Shown: positions 42,256 to 51,727 of the stretch, piece by piece | How the letters are laid out: each line of letters starts with the position of its first letter | Position numbering within the stretch: the first letter of the stretch is position 1 | NCBI RefSeq assembly: GCF_035989305.1 | Contig: NZ_CP108514.1 | Location: 5,123,501 to 5,187,500, forward strand | DNA length: 64,000 nucleotides | Direction: 5' to 3' | Source: Streptomyces sp. NBC_01233 | Lineage (GTDB): Bacteria > Actinomycetota > Actinomycetes > Streptomycetales > Streptomycetaceae | Translations under genes and position numbers: made by a program | Notes under the pieces: model-generated | What the model was told of the DNA's origin: nothing | Seen by the model: only the letters and a program-made list of their open reading frames with translations | The model's database searches: none

Positions 42256-45069
42256 TTGTCCCCGACTAGCGAGACCGCAAAGGGCGGCCGCCGACTCGTC
42301 ATCGTCGAGTCCCCAGCCAAGGCGAAGACGATCAAGGGCTACCTCGGCCCGGGATACGTCGTCGAGGCGAGCGTCGGGCACATCCGCGACCTCCCGAACG
42401 GCGCGGCCGAGGTTCCCGACAAGTACACCGGCGAGGTCCGCCGTCTCGGCGTGGACGTCGAGCACGACTTCGCGCCCATCTACGTCGTCAACGCCGACAA
42501 GAAGGCCCAGGTCAGGAAGCTCAAGGAGCTGCTGGCCGAGTCCGACGAACTCTTCCTCGCCACCGATGAGGACCGCGAGGGCGAAGCCATCGCGTGGCAC
42601 CTGCAGGAAGTCCTCAAGCCGAAGGTCCCCGTCCACCGGATGGTCTTCCACGAGATCACCAAGGACGCGATCCGCGACGCCGTCGCCAACCCGCGCGAGC
42701 TGAACCAGCGCATGGTGGACGCCCAGGAGACCCGGCGCATCCTCGACCGCCTCTACGGCTACGAGGTCTCGCCGGTCCTGTGGAAGAAGGTCATGCCGCG
42801 GCTGTCGGCCGGCCGCGTCCAGTCCGTGGCCACCCGCCTCGTCGTCGAGCGGGAGCGCGAGCGCATCGCCTTCCGCTCCGCCGAGTACTGGGACCTGACC
42901 GGAACCTTCTCCACCGGGCGTGCCGGTGACGCCTCCGACCCCTCGACGCTGGTCGCCCGCCTGAACACGGTGGACGGCAAGCGCGTCGCGCAGGGCCGCG
43001 ACTTCGGCTCGAACGGGCAGCTCAAGAGCGAGGTGCTGCACCTCGACGAGGGAGGCGCCCGGGCGCTCGCCGCCGCGCTGGCGGACACCTCGTTCGCCGT
43101 CCGCTCGGTCGAGTCCAAGCCGTACCGCCGTTCCCCGTACGCCCCCTTCCGCACGACGACGCTCCAGCAGGAGGCCTCGCGCAAGCTGGGCTTCGGTGCG
43201 AAGGCGACGATGCAGGTGGCGCAGAAGCTGTACGAGAACGGCTTCATCACCTACATGCGTACCGACTCCACCACGCTGTCCGACACCGCGGTGTCGGCGG
43301 CGCGGGCGCAGGTCACCCAGCTCTACGGGGCCGACTACCTGCCGGAGAAGCCGCGCGTCTACGCCGGCAAGGTCAAGAACGCGCAGGAGGCGCACGAGGC
43401 GATCCGGCCGTCGGGTGATCGTTTCCGCACGCCGGCCGAGACGGGTCTGACCGGCGACCAGTTCCGCCTGTACGAGCTGATCTGGAAGCGGACCGTCGCC
43501 TCCCAGATGAAGGACGCGGTCGGCAACAGCGTCACCGTGAAGATCGGCGGCCGCGCCTCGGACGGGCGCGACGCCGAGTTCTCCGCCTCCGGCAAGACGA
43601 TCACCTTCCACGGCTTCATGAAGGCGTACGTCGAGGGCGCGGACGACCCGAACGCCGAGCTCGACGACCGCGAGAAGCGGCTGCCGCAGGTCGCGGAGGG
43701 CGACGCGCTCGCCGCCGAGGAGATCACGGCGGACGGGCACTCGACCAAGCCGCCGGCCCGCTACACCGAGGCCTCGCTGGTCAAGGAGCTCGAAGAGCGC
43801 GAGATCGGCCGCCCGTCGACGTACGCGTCGATCATCGGCACGATCCTCGACCGCGGCTACGTCTTCAAGAAGGGCACGGCGCTCGTGCCGTCCTTCCTGT
43901 CGTTCGCCGTGGTGAACCTGCTGGAGACGCACTTCGGCCGGCTCGTCGACTACGACTTCACCGCGAAGATGGAGGACGACCTCGACCGCATCGCGCGGGG
44001 CGAGGCCCAGTCCGTGCCGTGGCTGAAGCGGTTCTACTTCGGCTCGGAGGACGCGACCGAGGTCGTTCCGGCCGACGGGGACCACCTCGGCGGTCTGAAG
44101 GAGCTGGTCACGGACCTGGGCGCGATCGACGCCCGGGAGATCTCCTCCTTCCCGGTCGGCGAGGGCATCGTGCTGCGGGTCGGCCGCTACGGGCCGTACG
44201 TGGAGCGGGGCGAGAAGGACGCGGAGGGCCACCAGCGGGCCGACGTACCGGACGACATGGCTCCGGACGAGCTGACGGTCGAGTACGCGGAGGAGCTGTT
44301 CGCCAAGCCGAGCGGCGAGTTCGAGCTCGGCAAGGACCCGGTCAGCGGGAACCAGATCGTCGCCAAGGACGGCCGCTACGGGCCGTACGTGACGGAGATC
44401 CTGCCCGAGGGCACGCCGAAGACGGGCAAGAACGCGGTCAAGCCGCGCACGGCCTCGCTCTTCCAGTCGATGTCCCTGGACACGGTGACCCTGGACGACG
44501 CGCTGAAGCTGATGTCGCTGCCGCGCGTGGTCGGCGCGGACGCGGAGGGCGTGGAGATCACGGCCCAGAACGGTCGCTACGGCCCGTACCTGAAGAAGGG
44601 CACGGACTCGCGGTCCCTGGAGACCGAGGACCAGCTCTTCTCGATCACGCTCGACGAGGCGCTCGCGATCTACGCGCAGCCGAAGCAGCGGGGCCGCGCC
44701 GCGGCCAAGCCGCCGCTGAAGGAACTGGGCACGGACCCGGTGAGCGAGAAGCCGGTGGTCGTCAAGGACGGCCGCTTCGGGCCGTACGTCACGGACGGCG
44801 AGACGAACGCGACGCTGCGGCGTGACGACGACGTCGAGACGATCACGCCGGAGCGGGGCTACGAGCTGCTCGCGGAGAAGCGCGCGAAGGGCCCGGCCAA
44901 GAAGACGGCGAAGAAGGCCCCCGCCAAGAAGGCCCCGGCGAAGAAGGCGACGGCGACCAAGACCGCTGCCGCGAAGAAGGCGACGGCGGCCAAGAAGACG
45001 ACCGCCAAGAAGACGGTGGCGAAGAAGACGGTGGCCAAGAAGACGGCCGCGGCCCCCGCGGACGAGTAG
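42256..45069 (+). CDS. topA: DNA topoisomerase I
   Basis: The 937-residue type IA topoisomerase relaxes negative supercoils. The Toprim domain opens RRLVIVESPAKAKTIKGYLG and has ATDEDREGEAIAWHL. The catalytic Tyr is in FITYMRTDSTTLS near residue 335. Several C-terminal topo repeats (KDGRYGPYV, NGRYGPYLKKG, KDGRFGPYVTDG) lead to a lysine/alanine-rich tail of about 60 residues, a Streptomyces hallmark that aids processivity. The start is a rare TTG at 42256, preceded by GGAGAGAAGAG and giving MSPTSETAKGG. Confidence 0.96.
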   Translation: MSPTSETAKGGRRLVIVESPAKAKTIKGYLGPGYVVEASVGHIRDLPNGAAEVPDKYTGEVRRLGVDVEHDFAPIYVVNADKKAQVRKLKELLAESDELFLATDEDREGEAIAWHLQEVLKPKVPVHRMVFHEITKDAIRDAVANPRELNQRMVDAQETRRILDRLYGYEVSPVLWKKVMPRLSAGRVQSVATRLVVERERERIAFRSAEYWDLTGTFSTGRAGDASDPSTLVARLNTVDGKRVAQGRDFGSNGQLKSEVLHLDEGGARALAAALADTSFAVRSVESKPYRRSPYAPFRTTTLQQEASRKLGFGAKATMQVAQKLYENGFITYMRTDSTTLSDTAVSAARAQVTQLYGADYLPEKPRVYAGKVKNAQEAHEAIRPSGDRFRTPAETGLTGDQFRLYELIWKRTVASQMKDAVGNSVTVKIGGRASDGRDAEFSASGKTITFHGFMKAYVEGADDPNAELDDREKRLPQVAEGDALAAEEITADGHSTKPPARYTEASLVKELEEREIGRPSTYASIIGTILDRGYVFKKGTALVPSFLSFAVVNLLETHFGRLVDYDFTAKMEDDLDRIARGEAQSVPWLKRFYFGSEDATEVVPADGDHLGGLKELVTDLGAIDAREISSFPVGEGIVLRVGRYGPYVERGEKDAEGHQRADVPDDMAPDELTVEYAEELFAKPSGEFELGKDPVSGNQIVAKDGRYGPYVTEILPEGTPKTGKNAVKPRTASLFQSMSLDTVTLDDALKLMSLPRVVGADAEGVEITAQNGRYGPYLKKGTDSRSLETEDQLFSITLDEALAIYAQPKQRGRAAAKPPLKELGTDPVSEKPVVVKDGRFGPYVTDGETNATLRRDDDVETITPERGYELLAEKRAKGPAKKTAKKAPAKKAPAKKATATKTAAAKKATAAKKTTAKKTVAKKTVAKKTAAAPADE

Positions 45070-45121
45070 TCGGGGGGAGCCCGGCTCCCGGCCCGGCCGG
45101 CCCCGGCCTTCGGCCGACTTC

Positions 45122-45160
45122 GGCGCAGGGCCCCGTGCGATGAGCGCGGGGCCCTGCGCC
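45122..45160 (+). terminator. Terminator after topA
   Basis: A 13-bp stem (45122-45134 with 45148-45160) with a further inner pairing; no U tract follows. Confidence 0.8.
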
Positions 45161-45189
45161 GTTGTCGCACAGGGCCGGGCACATTCGGC

Positions 45190-45330
45190 CTCGCCGAGGT
45201 TTGAGGCGAGGGGTCCGGGGCGGAGCCCCGGAAGCCGGGCGCATCCCGGGCCGCTCGCACAGCGGCGCCGCAGCCGTGCACCGCGCCGGGTCGAGGGGCG
45301 CGGCCCCGGAAGGTGGGTCCGGGGTCACAC
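45190..45330. repeat. Dispersed Streptomyces intergenic palindromic repeat
   Basis: This holds GAGGTTTGAGGCGAGGGG and GGGGCGGAGCCCCGG (45217-45231), the same element type as at 7801-7890. No gene is seen between topA and the tmk fusion gene. Confidence 0.6.
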
Positions 45331-45373
45331 CGGACCTCGTCCACAGGCCTCCGCAACCGCCAAGCGCAGCGGA

Positions 45374-45379
45374 TAGGCT
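45374..45379 (+). promoter_or_regulatory. Probable -10 box, leaderless tmk fusion gene
   Basis: TAGGCT is 6 nt before the ATG at 45386. Confidence 0.5.
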
Positions 45380-45385
45380 GGGCGG

Positions 45386-48300
45386 ATGACGCGAGCCGAG
45401 CAGCCAACGGTCGTGACCGCCCCGGCGAACCCCACCTACGACGAAGCCCTAGCCGCGGATTCCCGCGAGCGTGCGGTGCGCGCACTGCTGCGCACCCCCA
45501 GGCTGCGCCGGCTGTGGAGCGCCCAGCTGGTGAGCGGCATCGGAGACGCCCTCGCCCTGCTGGTGCTGGTGCTGCTGGCCCTTCAGGCCGCGGCCTCGGA
45601 AGGGGCCTTCGGCGGCGGATACCGCGGTGCGGCCCTCGCCGTCGCCGCCGTCTTCGGGGTCCGGATCCTCGCCACCCTGCTCTTCGGCGCGGTCCTCCTC
45701 GGGCCGCTCGCCGGGCTCGTCGGCTCGGGCGGCAAGCTGGACCGCCGCTGGACGATGATCGGGGCCGACGGGGTCCGCCTCGGGCTCTTCGTCGTCGCCC
45801 CGCTCTGGCTCGACTGGATCCAGGCCCACGCGCTCACCGCGCTGCTGGCCACCGTCTTCGTCTCCGGCGCCGCCGAGCGGCTGTGGACCCTGGCCAAGGA
45901 GAGCGCGGCGCCCGCCCTGCTGCCCGCGCCGCCGCCGGAGGGGGCGACCGTACGGCCGCTCCCGGACCACCTGGACGCGCTGCGCCGGCTGACCCTGCGT
46001 ACGGCCTTCGCGGCGCTCCCCATCGCCGCGGCCGCGCTGCTCGCCGCGACCCTGGTCGGCAAGGCGCTCGGCCTCGGCGTGGACTGGTTCGCCGCCAACC
46101 AGGCCGCCCTCGGCTCGTACGTGGCCTCCGGCCTCTTCGCGGCGTCGGTCTCGCTGCTGCTCCCGCTGGTGCTGCCCACCGCGGCGACCCCGCGCCCGCG
46201 CTCCCCGCTGGAGGGCCTGCGCGCCCCCAAGGCGGGCGACCGGCCCGACAAGGGCCGTACGGGCGCCATCCCGCTGCTGGTCCTGAGCTGCGCCGCGGTC
46301 GCCGGAGCGGTGTCCAGCGCCGTCGCCGTGGCCGTCCTGCACGCCTTCGACCTGGGCGGCGGCCCGGCCGCCTTCGCGCTGTTCGTCCTCGCGCTGGTCG
46401 GCGGCACCGCCGCCGGCATCCGCGCCACCCAGGCCGGCAAGGTGCTGCCCGGGCTGTCCCGGCGCCGGCTGCTGGCCCTCGCCATAGCGCTGACCGGGCT
46501 GGCACTGCTGCTGAGCGGTCTCGTCCCGGACACGGCGACCGTGCTGTTCCTCTCGCTGCTCGCCGGCACCTCCGCGGGCGTCGCCGCCCATGCCGGCCAC
46601 ACGCTGCTGGACCAGGAGACCGAGGAGTTCCGCCGGGCCCGGGCCACCGAGCACCTCCAGGCGGTCGTGCGGGTGGCCGTGGCCATCGGCGCGGTCGCCG
46701 CCCCGGTCCTGGCCGCGGTCATCGGCCCGCACCGGCTGACCGGCGCCGAGGTCGTCTTCGCGCACGGCGGCGCCGCCTTCACCCTGATGCTCGTCGGCGC
46801 CCTGCTGCTGCCGGTCGCCGTCGTGGTGCTCATCAAGGCCGACGACCGCAGCGGCGTACCCCTGCGGCGCGACCTGCGCGAGGCGCTGCGCGGCGGGGAA
46901 CCGGTGCAGGCCGCGTCCGCCACCGGATTCTTCATCGCCCTGGAAGGCGGCGACGGAGCCGGCAAGTCCACCCAGGTCGAGGCGCTGGCCTCCTGGATAC
47001 GGGGCAAGGGCCACGAGGTCGTCGTGACCCGCGAGCCGGGGGCGACCCCCGTGGGCAAGCGGCTCCGCTCGATCCTGCTCGACGTGTCCTCCGCCGGACT
47101 CTCGAACCGCGCCGAGGCGCTGCTGTACGCCGCCGACCGGGCGGAGCACGTGGACACCGTGGTGCGCCCGGCCCTGGAGCGCGGCGCGGTCGTCATCTCG
47201 GACCGCTACATCGACTCGTCGGTGGCCTACCAGGGCGCCGGCCGGGACCTCTCCCCGACCGAGATCGCCCGGATCTCGCGCTGGGCGACCGACGGGCTCG
47301 TCCCGAACCTGACCGTGCTGCTCGACGTGTCGCCGGAGGCGGCGCGCGAGCGGTTCACGGAGGCGCCGGACCGGCTGGAGTCGGAGCCGGCGGAGTTCCA
47401 CCAGCGGGTGCGGTCCGGATTCCTGACGCTCGCCGCGTCCGACCCCGGGCGCTACCTCGTGGTCGACGCGGGTCAGGACCCGGACTCGGTGACCACCGTC
47501 GTACGGCACCGCCTGGACCGGATGCTCCCGCTCTCCGAGGCCGAGGTGGCCGCCCAGGTGGAGGCCCGGCGCCTCGCCGAGGAAGAGGCACGGCGCAAGG
47601 CCGAGGAAGAGGCGGCCCGCAAGGCGGAGGAAGCGCGGCTCCGGGCCGAGGAAGAGGCCCGGCTGGCCCGCGAGGCCGAGGAGGCGCGGATCAAGGCCGA
47701 GGCGGAGGCCGCGCGCCTGGCCGCCGAGGAGCGCCGGCGCGCCGAGGAGGAGGCCCGGGCCAGGGCCGAGGCCGAGCGGCTGCGCGTGGAGGCCGAGGAG
47801 AAGGCGCGTGCGGCGGAGGCCGAGCGACTGCGCCGGCAGGCCGAGGAGGAGGCCCGGCTGCGGGCCGAGGCCGAGGAGCGGCGGCTGGAGAAGCAGCGGC
47901 GGGCCGAGGAGGCCCTGCTGAAGGCCGAGGAGGCGCGCCGACTGGTGGAGGCCGCGTCGGCCGAGGCGGCGGCGAAGGCCGCGGCCGCTGCTGCCGCGGC
48001 GGAGGCCGCTGCGGCTTCGGCTGCTCCGGCGCCTACCTCCGCTCCCGTGCCCAAGGTGGGCATGACGAAGGAACCGCACCCGGACGACGCCGTGACGGTC
48101 GAGACCCCGGTGGTCAAGCGGGTCGTCCAGCCGGACGACGTCACCCAGACCGTCCCGGTGCCGAAGGCCGACCCGGCCTCCGCCGCGGAGACGGCGGTGA
48201 TGCCGCCGGTCCGCCCGACCGACGAAACGGCCGTGCTGCCGCCGGTCCGCCCGGCGGCCGCCCCCCAGGGCGGCGGCACCGGCTCGGGTACCGGTACTGG

Positions 48301-48580
48301 TACCGGTCGGGCCCGGTCCGCTTCGCGGCCGACGGCGCAGCGCCCCGAGGAGAACCCGGCCGACCGGGTGCCGTCCGGCATCTTCCGGGACTCGGCCAAC
48401 GACCGGACGCGGGAGCTCCCCATGGTCGGCGAGGACGGCCGGCCGCAGCGGCCGCGCCCGGACTGGGCCGAGGAGACCCCGCTGGACGACCTGCCGACGC
48501 TGGCGGACGAACTGCTGGGCCGCCACCGGGACGACGAGGACGGCGACGAGGGCGAACGAGGACCGCGCCGCCGCCGCTGA
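45386..48580 (+). CDS. tmk: MFS-like membrane protein fused to thymidylate kinase
   Basis: The 1064-residue three-part protein has about a dozen membrane segments of major-facilitator type in residues 30-490. Thymidylate kinase (dTMP to dTDP) follows from about 512: P-loop EGGDGAGKST, TREPGATPVGKRLR, and ISDRYIDSSVAYQGAGRDL. After the kinase a long charged coiled coil rich in EEARRKAEE-type repeats covers about 720-870. A Pro/Val-rich disordered tail completes it. It is probably the only dTMP kinase in this neighbourhood and lies just before holB, the usual tmk-holB order. The membrane tether is the oddity. Confidence 0.93.
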   Translation: MTRAEQPTVVTAPANPTYDEALAADSRERAVRALLRTPRLRRLWSAQLVSGIGDALALLVLVLLALQAAASEGAFGGGYRGAALAVAAVFGVRILATLLFGAVLLGPLAGLVGSGGKLDRRWTMIGADGVRLGLFVVAPLWLDWIQAHALTALLATVFVSGAAERLWTLAKESAAPALLPAPPPEGATVRPLPDHLDALRRLTLRTAFAALPIAAAALLAATLVGKALGLGVDWFAANQAALGSYVASGLFAASVSLLLPLVLPTAATPRPRSPLEGLRAPKAGDRPDKGRTGAIPLLVLSCAAVAGAVSSAVAVAVLHAFDLGGGPAAFALFVLALVGGTAAGIRATQAGKVLPGLSRRRLLALAIALTGLALLLSGLVPDTATVLFLSLLAGTSAGVAAHAGHTLLDQETEEFRRARATEHLQAVVRVAVAIGAVAAPVLAAVIGPHRLTGAEVVFAHGGAAFTLMLVGALLLPVAVVVLIKADDRSGVPLRRDLREALRGGEPVQAASATGFFIALEGGDGAGKSTQVEALASWIRGKGHEVVVTREPGATPVGKRLRSILLDVSSAGLSNRAEALLYAADRAEHVDTVVRPALERGAVVISDRYIDSSVAYQGAGRDLSPTEIARISRWATDGLVPNLTVLLDVSPEAARERFTEAPDRLESEPAEFHQRVRSGFLTLAASDPGRYLVVDAGQDPDSVTTVVRHRLDRMLPLSEAEVAAQVEARRLAEEEARRKAEEEAARKAEEARLRAEEEARLAREAEEARIKAEAEAARLAAEERRRAEEEARARAEAERLRVEAEEKARAAEAERLRRQAEEEARLRAEAEERRLEKQRRAEEALLKAEEARRLVEAASAEAAAKAAAAAAAAEAAAASAAPAPTSAPVPKVGMTKEPHPDDAVTVETPVVKRVVQPDDVTQTVPVPKADPASAAETAVMPPVRPTDETAVLPPVRPAAAPQGGGTGSGTGTGTGRARSASRPTAQRPEENPADRVPSGIFRDSANDRTRELPMVGEDGRPQRPRPDWAEETPLDDLPTLADELLGRHRDDEDGDEGERGPRRRR

Positions 48581-48652
48581 CCCCGGCGGGGACGGGATTG
48601 TCGGTGGCGCCCGCCACAATGGGTGTACGGAGAGTGAAAGGTGGTGGGCGGG

Positions 48653-49864
48653 ATGCCCGTATGGGACGACCTGGTGGGACAGGAGCGGGTCCAGACGCAG
48701 CTGGCCGCCGCCGCCCGTGACGCCGACGCCCTGGTCACGGCCGTCGCGGACGGGACCGCGCCGCCCGCGGCGTCCAAGATGACCCACGCCTGGCTGTTCA
48801 CCGGCCCGCCCGGATCCGGGCGGGCCACCGCCGCCCGGGCCTTCGCGGCCGCCCTGCAGTGCACCAGCCCGGACCGTGCCCTCGGTGGCGAGCCGGGCTG
48901 CGGGTTCTGTGACGGCTGCCACACCACGATGGTCGGCACGCACGCGGACGTCTCCACCGTCGTCGCCGACGGCAGCCAGATCCTCGTCGCCGACATGCGG
49001 GACACCGTCCGCAAGTCCTACACGTCCCCCGCCACGGGCCGCTGGCAGGTCATCCTGGTCGAGGACGCCGAGCGGCTGAACGAGAAGTCGGCCAACGCGG
49101 TCCTCAAGGCCGTGGAGGAGCCCGCGCCCCGCACGGTCTGGCTGTTGTGCTCGCCTTCCGTGGAGGACGTGCTGCCCACCATCCGCTCCCGCTGCCGCCA
49201 CCTCAACCTCAGCACCCCCACGGTCGCGGCCGTGGCCGACATGCTGGTGCGGCGGGACGGCGTCGAGCCGTCGGTTGCCCTGGCCGCCGCCAGGGCCACC
49301 CAGGGGCACGTCGACCGCGCCCGTCGGCTGGCCACCGACGAGGCGGCTCGCGAGCGCAGGGCGACGGTCCTGAAGCTCCCGCTCCGGGTGGACGACATCG
49401 GAGCCTGCCTCAAGGCCGCGCAGGAGCTCGTCGACGCCGCGGCCGAGGACGCCAAGCAGGTCGCGGAAGAGGTCGACACCAAGGAGACCGAGGAGCTGCG
49501 GGCCGCTCTCGGCGCCGGAGCGGGGGCCGGCAGCCGGATGCCGCGCGGCACGGCGGGCGTGATGAAGGAGCTGGAGGACCGGCAGAAGCGCCGTCGCACC
49601 CGCACCCAGCGCGACACCCTCGACCTGGCGCTGACCGACCTCACCGGCTTCTACCGGGACGTCCTGGCCCTGCAGCTCGGCTCGTCCCTGGCCATCGCCA
49701 ATGAGGAGATACGGCAGGACCTCGACCGGATCGCGCGGGCCTCGGGCCCGGAGCGGACCCTGCGCCGGATCGAGGCGATCATCGCCTGCCGGGAAGCCCT
49801 CGACCGCAACGTGGCCCCCCTCCTCGCGGTCGAGGCGATGACGATGTCGCTGCGCGCGGGCTGA
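48653..49864 (+). CDS. holB: DNA polymerase III delta' subunit
   Basis: The 403-residue clamp-loader subunit begins MPVWDDLVGQERVQTQLA. A P-loop-like TGPPGSGRATAARAF carries Arg in place of Lys, typical of delta'. Zinc ligands are in CGFCDGC, and sensor regions include VEDAERLNEKSANAVLKAVEEP (arginine-finger SRC in IRSRCRHL). ATG 48653 matches the normal N-terminus; an in-frame GTG at 48641 adds four residues. It follows the tmk fusion gene by about 70 bp. Confidence 0.93.
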   Translation: MPVWDDLVGQERVQTQLAAAARDADALVTAVADGTAPPAASKMTHAWLFTGPPGSGRATAARAFAAALQCTSPDRALGGEPGCGFCDGCHTTMVGTHADVSTVVADGSQILVADMRDTVRKSYTSPATGRWQVILVEDAERLNEKSANAVLKAVEEPAPRTVWLLCSPSVEDVLPTIRSRCRHLNLSTPTVAAVADMLVRRDGVEPSVALAAARATQGHVDRARRLATDEAARERRATVLKLPLRVDDIGACLKAAQELVDAAAEDAKQVAEEVDTKETEELRAALGAGAGAGSRMPRGTAGVMKELEDRQKRRRTRTQRDTLDLALTDLTGFYRDVLALQLGSSLAIANEEIRQDLDRIARASGPERTLRRIEAIIACREALDRNVAPLLAVEAMTMSLRAG

Positions 49865-50055
49865 CCACCGCCGGGCCGCCGCCCGTCCGGTGCACGGCCG
49901 CCGCCGGGGTCCACACCGGGTTGACGGACTCACCCGTACGGGCGGACCGGCCGCCGGGGCCGGGTCGGGCCCGGTCCGTGCCCTGCCCGGCGCGGGCCAC
50001 GGAAGGCCCGCGGCCGTCCGCCGCAGAAGAGCCTCCCGGCCCGCTCCGGCAGCCG

Positions 50056-50061
50056 TACGCT
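50056..50061 (+). promoter_or_regulatory. Probable -10 box, leaderless peptidase gene
   Basis: TACGCT is 6 nt before the ATG at 50068. Confidence 0.5.
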
Positions 50062-50067
50062 CCGGGG

Positions 50068-51669
50068 ATGGACACCAGTCGCCTGCTGCGTACCACCGGG
50101 ACCGTGATCGCAGCCGCCGGGCTGCTGCTCTCCGGGTGCACCTCGGGCGGCCTGGACGGCCCCCGCGCCGCCGCGGGCGGATCGGACGCCCCACGCGCCG
50201 CCGAGTCCTCCGGGGCGGCGGCGTCCGGCAAGCCGTCGCCCCCGCCGTCACCCGACGCGGCGGCGCTGCGCCCGTACTACAAGCAGAAGCTGACCTGGCG
50301 CGACTGCGGAGTCCCCGGATTCCAGTGCTCCACCATGAAGGCCCCCCTGGACTACGCGAACCCCGGTTCCGGCCAGGACGTCGACATCGCGGTGGCGCGC
50401 CGCGCGGCCACCGGTCCCGGCAAGCGGCTGGGCTCGCTCGTGGTCAACCCGGGCGGCCCGGGCGGCTCCGGCATCGGCTACCTGCAGGCGTACGCGGGCA
50501 TCGGCTACCCCGCGCCGGTCCGTGCCCGGTACGACATGGTCTCTTTCGACCCGCGCGGGGTGGACCGCAGCAGCCCCGTCGAGTGCCTGACCGGCCCGGC
50601 CATGGACGCGTACACGCAGGTGGACCAGACGCCGGACGACCCGGCCGAGCGGGCCGAGCTGGTGGCCGCGTTCAAGAAGTTCGCGGCCGGCTGCCAGGAG
50701 CGCTCGCAGCGGGTCCTGCCGCACGTCTCCACCGTCGACGCCGCCCGCGACATGGACCTGCTGCGCGCCGTGCTCGGCGACGAGAAGCTCACGTACGTCG
50801 GGGCCTCGTACGGCACCTTCCTCGGAGCCACGTACGCGGACCTCTTCCCGGACCGGGTCGGCCGACTGGTCCTGGACGGTGCGATGGACCCCACCCGTTC
50901 CGCGATCGATCTGAACCGGGATCAGACGGCCGGTTTCGAGACGGCCTTCACCTCCTTCGCCGTGGACTGCGCGAAGCAGCCCGACTGCCCGCTCGGCAAG
51001 GGCGGCCCGGACGCGGTGGCGGCGCGCCTGAAGGAGTTCTTCCGCAAGGTCGACGCCCAGCCCGTGCCCACCGGGGAGGCGGAACGCCCGCTCGGCGAGT
51101 CCCTCGCCACGACCGGGGTGATCGCGGCGCTCTACGACGAGAGCGCCTGGCCGCAGCTGCGCGAGGCGCTCGCCTCGGCGATGAACGGCGACGGAGCGGG
51201 CCTGCTGAGCCTGGCCGACAGCTACTACGAGCGCGGCGAGGACGGCAAGTACGCCAACCTGATGTTCGCGAACGCCGCCGTCAACTGCCTCGACCAGCCC
51301 CCGGCCTTCAAGGACCCGGCAGCGGTCGATGCCGCTCTGCCCTCCTTCGAGAAGGCCTCCCCGGTCTTCGGCGCGGGTCTGGCCTGGGCCTCGCTGAACT
51401 GCGCGTACTGGCCGCAGGAGGCCACGGGCAAGGCGGAGAAGCTGACCGCGAAGGGCGCCGCGCCGATCGTGGTGGTGGGCACCACGCGGGACCCGGCGAC
51501 CCCGTACAAGTGGGCGCAGGCGCTGGCCGGCCAGCTCGAATCGGGCACCCTCCTCACCTACGACGGCGACGGCCACACGGCGTACGGGCGCGGCAGCGAC
51601 TGCATCGACACCGCGATCAACCGTTACCTGTTGGAGGGCAGGGCACCGCAGGACGGCAAGAAGTGCTGA
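50068..51669 (+). CDS. Secreted S33 tripeptidyl aminopeptidase-like lipoprotein
   Basis: The 533-residue alpha/beta hydrolase of the Tap/SlpD-E type has a signal peptide ending LLLSGC with lipobox Cys24. An Ala/Pro-rich spacer and VVNPGGPGGSGIGYL (oxyanion) follow. The nucleophile elbow VGASYGTFLG carries the catalytic Ser, Asp is in TTRDPATPYKWA and His in YDGDGHTAYG. The last part is the TAP C-terminal domain, with four Cys that likely pair. It would trim peptides outside the cell, anchored to the membrane. ATG 50068 gives a proper signal peptide. Confidence 0.92.
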   Translation: MDTSRLLRTTGTVIAAAGLLLSGCTSGGLDGPRAAAGGSDAPRAAESSGAAASGKPSPPPSPDAAALRPYYKQKLTWRDCGVPGFQCSTMKAPLDYANPGSGQDVDIAVARRAATGPGKRLGSLVVNPGGPGGSGIGYLQAYAGIGYPAPVRARYDMVSFDPRGVDRSSPVECLTGPAMDAYTQVDQTPDDPAERAELVAAFKKFAAGCQERSQRVLPHVSTVDAARDMDLLRAVLGDEKLTYVGASYGTFLGATYADLFPDRVGRLVLDGAMDPTRSAIDLNRDQTAGFETAFTSFAVDCAKQPDCPLGKGGPDAVAARLKEFFRKVDAQPVPTGEAERPLGESLATTGVIAALYDESAWPQLREALASAMNGDGAGLLSLADSYYERGEDGKYANLMFANAAVNCLDQPPAFKDPAAVDAALPSFEKASPVFGAGLAWASLNCAYWPQEATGKAEKLTAKGAAPIVVVGTTRDPATPYKWAQALAGQLESGTLLTYDGDGHTAYGRGSDCIDTAINRYLLEGRAPQDGKKC

Positions 51670-51727
51670 GGCCGCCGGCGGAGTAAACGGCTTGCCCGTG
51701 GGCGTCCGCGCTTGATGACATGCGGCC

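Noticed and set aside
44890..45060. Repetitive AAGAAG-type DNA as a possible repeat array
   Set aside because: It encodes the lysine/alanine-rich tail of TopA; units are irregular and there are no spacers, so it is not CRISPR.
45313..48720. Very long open frames in other frames over the tmk fusion gene and its complement
   Set aside because: They arise from extreme G+C bias; they encode Arg/Gly/Pro-rich sequence without motifs, while the chosen frame has kinase and membrane features.
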